Below are positions 58,013 to 64,000 of a stretch of DNA of 64,000 bases, piece after piece. The stretch's first letter is position 1, and each line of letters opens with the position of its first letter. Origin of the DNA: Anadara kagoshimensis (Eukaryota; Mollusca; Bivalvia; Arcoida; Arcidae). The notes below the pieces were generated by a model. That model was not told the origin of the DNA, searched no databases, and worked only from the letters and a program-made list of their open reading frames with translations. The translations under genes and the position numbers were made by a program. Where the stretch lies: positions 59,813,245 to 59,877,244 of the forward strand of contig CM037861.1 of the NCBI GenBank assembly GCA_021292105.1, read 5' to 3'.

Positions 58013-59439
58013 AAGACCATCCGACGTTAGATTGGTAAATCTTGGTAGATCGGAATTTTGAGACTCAAGACAAATCTATACTTACAAAAAGTACAATTAT
58101 ATTATTTCTGATACAGGAAACTTGACAGTTATTGGATCGTTCGGGCGAGACCTATAACCCCTTATCAATGAAGAAACAACAGTCAATATAGAGTGTTTGT
58201 GACCACCTTATCACAATATGGCACACAATTTTATCAAATTTAGCATTTCTGTCACATGTCTTGATATTCTTCGAAAGGGACAGTTGAATGACCTGAATAT
58301 GATTTAAGAACAAAGTTTTCTTTACATCCATCATGGCAGATACCATTTGAAACACAAAACATTTGTGCCAATAAGATTCACAAAAATCGTTTTAAGGAGC
58401 AAAGTCACCTACATAATTTTCAAACTCGTATTTTTCTTTTATGTGACCTTGATATGCATTTGCTTTTTTTTTTTAACTAATTAACTATTTCTAGTTTCAC
58501 GAAATTTCTAAATTTTCTTATGACTAGCCACTAACTTACACAAGACGGACGATTAAAAAATGGTGATTTCTATTGATCAACGGTACTTATATCAAGTCAC
58601 ATATTAAGTTTAAAAATCTGTAGTTTGTTTAATCAGATGTCTCAGTTCTGATTATCCAATTGACTATTTGTTGTTGGTGTATTTAGAAGTTATATCGTTC
58701 TATATCACATGTCACAACTTTATTGATTTTGAAGAGACTAATTAAATAAAGTGAATGACTCCCATTAATTAGTTATATTGCCATCTCTGTTTCTGCAAGA
58801 CCGTCTTTATAAACTGGTGACCGGGTCATAACTTATTGCTGATCTAAAGTAATGTGATAAAGCTTCACACGTTCAGTGGTTCGTAATGACTTTATACCAA
58901 GTAATGCCTTGAAGATCAAGGTTACCAGGACTGGAATATTTAAATGTTAAAATACACAATAACATAAGAATTAAATGTACAAATTTGACACTCAAAGGAA
59001 TAACTTACAATTAAGCGTGTAGTTAAAGTCAAGGTAAAAATCAATAGTTATTGTAATTCTTAATTGTTTAATTATTAGCCAATGACATTATGATTGTTAT
59101 GTAATTTTGTTTTTGTTCGAACCTGTACCCAACTGCACTTTATAACAATTGGCCTAGAAGATTAACAAATTGCAAAGAATTTCTGCCAACCTATTGCCAG
59201 CTGCACTTATACCATTGGAAAACGTGTGTGCTTGTGTAATTTCCAGAGTCAAGATATGAGATTGGCTAAAGATTACAAGTTAACATACACATTTGGATCA
59301 TGGATTATATTTGTGTGAGGTTCATGATATCTCTAAAAAGAAAGAATATCCCGTAAATGATATTTAAACATACATCTATCTTTTCTGTCACCTTGATATG
59401 AATCTGTTTTTAGATTTGAAGAACTGCAATAAACTCAAT

Positions 59440-59572
59440 CAAAAACATACATACTAATCGATTTCGAATCACAACCCAGAAGCGAACAAGAGATTTGAAA
59501 CTGACAATTCAGTTAAACAGGCAACCTTCCACCAGCGAGGTGAGGCCAGATGCCGCGAAAGGGTTAGCACTC
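59440..59572 (-). mobile_element. PLE 3' tail, copy-B counterpart of 52940
   Basis: Reverse tail with AAAAACATACATACTAATCG, CACAACCCAGAAGCG and CCACCAGCGAGGTGAGGCC. Confidence 0.8.
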
Positions 59573-59934
59573 AATTATAACATGGTTAGTAAAATTCTAC
59601 AGAGCAGGAACCGGTTATGACACCTAATTTCACAGAGAAACGGGCGATAAAACATAGTGTTTACTATTGACAGATGAGATATTATTTTATTTAACGTCAC
59701 ATATCAAGTGTCAAAATTTGTTGTTAACTCAGAAGTGTCAGTTATGTTTAATTCCACATATCAAGTGTCAAAATACAATGCTTCTTTGATCAGAAGTGTC
59801 AATAATGTTGTTTATCTTATTTGTCTGTCGTGTAGTTTGAAGATACCATTTTTATACAGCCCATGTCAGTATTTTATTGATTTCTTAAATACTTATTTCA
59901 CTTAATATGAATGACACCATAAAATTAAATTGCC

Positions 59935-59935
<1 letters not shown>

Positions 59936-59974
<39 letters not shown>
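59936..59974. repeat. (TC)n microsatellite
   Basis: About 19 CT dinucleotides, expanded from the CTCTCTCTG motif at the same place in copy A (about 53440-53450). Confidence 0.95.
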
Positions 59975-59976
<2 letters not shown>

Positions 59977-60019
59977 GCAGTCGTCTTTATAAGTAGTGAC
60001 CAGGTCATAACCTCTTATA

Positions 60020-60495
60020 AACATACCGCCTTTGGTTCTGAGTGTTATAGTGGATTACCCCATGAGGGAAAAAAATACTACCTGAGACGAGGGTGTTAAT
60101 TTTTTTCTGAACCAAAGGTGGCATGCTTTTTATTATGATTCATGTCTTTTCTGCTTCAGCACTGTAGCCCAGTCTCGGTGAGTAGTTTTTCATGTCGTCA
60201 TCATCAATACTGACAAACGCTATCGTTTGACAGTTGTTTGATTACAAATGTCGTCTGTTGAACGGTTTCCGGAAATACTAAATTTCAATATGGAAAAGAA
60301 TGTCGTTAAATTACGGGTGTACGCGAGGGCGATAATTTTTTCATTAACATCCGTCGTCAATATTTCCATCTCGTCGTTAAGGAGGGGCGTGGTTTCATTT
60401 ACATTACCACGTCAGTTATAAGAATTCGTAAAATTATACCAGATTATCTCCCTGAGTATGACCAATCAGAATTCGAGATATTTACATGAAATGTA
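60020..60495. mobile_element. Insert of about 470 bp present only in copy B
   Basis: Starts with a hairpin, CCTTTGGTTCTGAG against CTGAACCAAAGGTGGC (60030-60132), around GACGAGGGTGTTAAT, and ends near TGACCAATCAGAATTCGAG. It is flanked by TTATAAA on the left (about 60016) and TTTATAAAA on the right (about 60502), a candidate target duplication. Copy A runs straight through at about 53490. It is locally GC-richer than its surroundings. Family unknown. Confidence 0.7.
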
Positions 60496-61105
60496 ATAAT
60501 GTTTTATAAAAACTCAAACGTTCAGTGTTGTGAGGTAAATTTGAACCAAGGGATATCTTGAAGGTCTAGGACACGGAGGCTGTTTAAGTTTCCCTATTAT
60601 CGACCCTATTAGTTCCTATCTAGGTTTTATGAAAATCCGAGCGAGCAGAAACTGGATTAGTCACATATACTGCATAGAGGCGATCAGCGTGGTGATTCCT
60701 ATTGTTAAGCAAATACATTCAATTAAGAGAAATATCAAGTGTCAAAATTTGTTTAACTGAGTTGTCAGTTGTGTTTATCTTATATTTGCTTTTGGTTTTC
60801 CCGAATTTGGAAGCTATAATGTTCTATATCCCATATAAAAATTCTATAGATTCTTGAAGAGACTAATTTAATAATAATAAGTTAATCACATTTGCCGTCT
60901 CCGTGTCTCTCTATCTTCTGTGTATATATCTATAAATAGTGATCGGGTCATTACCTAATGTCGACCTAATCTAAATTTATAAAAAAATTACACGTTTGGT
61001 GTTGTCTAATGATCTTAAACCAGGTTATATTACGGAGGTCATGCAGAATGCATTTGTAGAAATTTGTTCTCATGGTTATATATATCAATTCCTATAGGAA
61101 AATTC

Positions 61106-61842
61106 TACTTATTTAGTCCTCTTCGTGTGTATGTGCACATAAGGCCACAACCAGCTCTCGCCAAAACTGTCCTTTGCCTTTTTTCTGCTTCCTTCCACCC
61201 CATCCCCATCTCTTTCAGCTCTTTCTCTACTGTCCGCCTTCATCTTTCCTTTGGTCTTCCCCGCTTCCTCTTCCCATCTGGTGTGAGACTCTAGTTGTAC
61301 TGTTGTTGTCTTGTCTAATCACATGTCCAATCCACCGCCATCTATGTTGTTTTATTTCTGTTCTGATATCATTCTGGCCACAGATTTCACGAGCCTCTTG
61401 TTACTTATTTTTCTTGGCCAGTAGATCTTACTTATCTTTCGGAGGCAGGTGTTATGAAATGCGGCCAATTTTTGTAAATCAGTCTTGGTAACTCTCTAGC
61501 ATTCTGACCCATATAATAGCACATGTTTCACATTGCTATTGTAGATTCTCAATTTGGTGGTTTTCGAAAGCATTCCTGATTTCCAGATGGAGTGTAGTTG
61601 TCTAAAGGCTGATCTTGCTTTACCTATCCTGGATTTGATGTCTTTGAATGCTCCATTATCATTACTGATGATGCTGCCCAGACATGTAAAATCCTCCGTT
61701 TCTTCAATTGTCCCATTGTTAATATGTTTCGGTGCTTCAGTTATGTTCTCATTACTGTTGTTGATCTTCAATCCCACCTTAGCTGTTACTGCGTATAGCT
61801 TGTCGGTCTTTATCTGCATGTGCTTTCTGTTGCTAGATATAA
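61106..61842 (-). pseudogene. 5'-truncated LINE reverse transcriptase C-terminal fragment
   Basis: Minus-strand frame 61819-61496 encodes LINE RT C-terminal motifs: VGLKIN, EDFTCLGSIISNDNG, RIGKARSAF and NVKHVLLYGSE. An in-frame stop follows where Trp is usual. A frame-shifted continuation near 61290-61140 contains GKRKRGRPKERWRRTVEKEL. The insert is bordered by exact 12-bp direct repeats ATAGGAAAATTC (61094-61105 and 61843-61854), a target-site duplication. Copy A shows the empty site at about 54121. The element class (RTE or jockey/CR1-like) is not resolved. A plus-strand frame over it is a shadow. Confidence 0.9.
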
Positions 61843-62699
61843 ATAGGAAAATTCAAGCTTTACTCTAATTGTTTTGTCTTTTTAATTGCTAGTATCACTT
61901 TAAATTCACTAATTGTTAATTTCACAGGCTAGTGGTACTTGAATTTTGAGAATGTTGCCTACCAATTGATATATTTAACACGGTAATTACGTTACATCAA
62001 TCTCTGTATAGATAATAAAAATTTATGTTGAATTCCTATACGAATAATTAATAACCAGTGACACTACAATGTAATTTTAAATAGTTAATTGTAGTTTATT
62101 CTCATGGGGCGAAAATAGTTCAGAATGAAGGATGAGAACAAACTTTAGATTCTTACTAACACTGCTTTAATTTCGCAGTACTAGACTTTGTTTTAGAAAT
62201 ACAATTCCTAATCAGTAGTGGTCAGAATAAAATTTAATTTTTTTAATCCAAATATTATAAAATACCGTTTTGATAAATTGAATAACCAAATATAATTAAT
62301 TTTACAAAATTCACCAAAACATTAAAATTTATTTCTTTGTTTTTAGCGACAAAGTGGAACTCTGTTTTTTTTTTTTTTGTAGATAGTTTTACTATAAAAT
62401 TTATTCTTGGAAAAAAGGTCAAATGACAGCTTTCGTGGCCTTAAGCTTACATTACGCATTAACAGTTGGGGGAGTAGGCAAAAGCTTTCGTGTTAATATT
62501 GCAAGCAAAGATCTCGTAAAAGTGCCAAAACGATGATATGATTTATTTCTCTTGTGTAAGAACTACATAAAAATTAATATTAAATGTACAATTTAAATAC
62601 CCGAGGGAATAACCTTAAATTGAGTATGTAGTTTAATTTATGTTAAAAATCGATAGTTAATATATTTCTCATTAGAAAATTGGCTCAACATATTAACTA

Positions 62700-64000
62700 A
62701 GTAATGTGATTTTATCTTTTAAAGTTTATGTCGAAACAAAGGTACATGTACTTAAATTGCACAGATGGCCTAGCACGATCAAAAATTGCAAGTTCTGCCA
62801 AAATTATTTTAGATCAACTGTCAGTAGCCAGCTGTACTTATGACATGCCGACGCATGTATGTCTGTTGGATTTCATGCGCCAAGATATGAGCCTGCCGAC
62901 TATTACTAGTTGAGGCACACACAACTGGATCATAAATTTCATTTTTGTATTGATGAAATCTCCAGAAGGAACAATAACTCGTATATGATTTTTATACATA
63001 TATCTACCGATTTTGTTTTTTGCAGAAAGTCAAATAAACACAAATAATTGATGTAAAGATTAAAAATACTCCTACAGGACAGGAACTGGTTATAAGCAAA
63101 AATTGAGTGACTTAGACAGACGGGTAATACGATATGTTGACTCCTATTTATAGACGAGTACTTATGTCATATAACGTTTCAAAATTTGTACTTTGTTCAA
63201 TCAGTAGTCTCAAATGTTTAGTTATCTCTATGAATAACTAAAGCTCCGGTTTCATATTCCTTTTACTACATTGCTACTGATGAACGAGTACTACATGTTT
63301 TGTATGTCTCCCAGCGAGTGTCTATATATGTTGTTTGTTTAATTATGTTAATTAAAGGTCTCAGTTTTATTTATCTTATTTGACTGTTTTTTGCTGTGTC
63401 ATGTATTTGGAATGTTTAATTTACCATGTCCAAATTTTTATTGATTTTTGAAGAGACTAATTTAACAATCAACACCAATAAAATTCATATTGCCGTCTCC
63501 GTTCCTATATGGGCGTGTCTGTTATAATTAAGTTTCCGGGTCATAAACTTTTGCTGATCTTAAGGAATTACGTAAAGTTTTAAACCTTTAAGGATATGTA
63601 GTAACTTTGAACTTACCTATATTGGCGGTCAAGGACAAGGAGACTGTGTTTTTTAAGAAGTGTTTTCCACAATTAACAGTTTGGAATTGCCAATCCCTTT
63701 AGAAAAATTCTAGTTTCACTTTAATTTTATTTACCTTTAAATTTCTAATTTAAATTGAATTTTAATAATTTTTAAAGTCAAAAGCTATTGATACTTTAAA
63801 AATGTCGCCAACCAGTTGATAAATATAACTAAATAATTACGTTACATCAATCTCTGTATAGATAATAGAGATTTATGTAGAATTCCTATATGAATAATTT
63901 ATAACCAGTGCCATTACGATCCTACTTTAAATTGTTAATTGTAGTTTTTTCTCATGAGGCAAAAATATCATTTCAGAGTGAAGGATGAGAAGGAACTTAA
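62700..64000 (+). repeat. Partial further unit of the duplicated block
   Basis: 62700-62960 resembles 54960-55130 and 59100-59310. 63120-63660 carries one sub-repeat (TTTGAAGAGACTAATTTAAC, ATTGCCGTCTCC, GGTCATAAAC). 63790-64000 matches 54210-54420 and 61950-62150 (GTTACATCAATCTCTGTATAG, AAGGATGAGAAGGA). It lacks some sub-repeats and continues past the window. Confidence 0.8.

Larger units (their letters stand above)
55190..62700 (+). repeat. Large direct duplication, copy B
   Basis: Counterpart of 46440-55170. Lacks the copy-A PLE (46768), foldback (50157) and hairpin (51636), and has its own inserts at about 60020-60490 and 61106-61842. Confidence 0.85.

Noticed and set aside
61174..61868. 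Plus-strand frames of about 105 codons with hydrophobic composition.
   Set aside because: They lie opposite the LINE RT fragment, which has recognisable motifs on the minus strand.

Overview
The window looks like nuclear DNA of an invertebrate, most likely a bivalve mollusc. The grounds are very low GC, one intron-containing gene with GT-AG splice sites, tRNA-like SINE heads, palindromic MITEs, and a dense cluster of Penelope-like element (PLE) sequences of a kind I associate with bivalve genomes. The organism call is inference. There is no sign of bacterial operons, CRISPR arrays or phage.

Region 1-8.7 kb has no convincing gene. It holds a 42-bp tandem repeat cut by the window start, a degenerate minisatellite of about nine units (1781-2330), several foldback or MITE-type elements (324-496, 3533-3653, 4981-5803, 6409-6624) and a tRNA-like SINE head (about 6153). 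Region 8.7-13.8 kb carries the only gene I can assemble: a five-exon, minus-strand gene for a predicted 338-residue protein with two membrane helices and an Arg/Pro/Asp 9-residue repeat tail. All splice junctions and phases agree. Its introns hold two SINE-like heads and other repeats, and paired CACCTG E-boxes lie just upstream of its start.

Region 14.5-60 kb is dominated by one retroelement family. The longest copy (19.75-22.74 kb, plus strand) is a decayed PLE in which a GIY-YIG endonuclease domain lies before the reverse transcriptase, the reverse of canonical Penelope and consistent with the permuted-domain Naiad/Chlamys-type PLEs. Its 3' untranslated tail recurs about 28 times in both orientations between 14.5 and 59.6 kb, with variable 5' truncation, and was not seen in the first 14.5 kb. 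Smaller repeat families and local tandem duplications lie between these copies.

Region 46.4-64 kb is a direct duplication with an offset of about 8.75 kb (46.44-55.17 and 55.19-62.7 kb, then a partial further unit to the window end). Several elements are present in only one copy, so the other preserves the empty site: a 5'-truncated PLE (46.77-47.32 kb), an 803-bp foldback element with TAA target duplication (50.157-50.959 kb), a LINE reverse-transcriptase fragment with a 12-bp target duplication (61.106-61.842 kb), and an unclassified insert (about 60.02-60.49 kb). This makes the block a natural record of transposition relative to a duplication.
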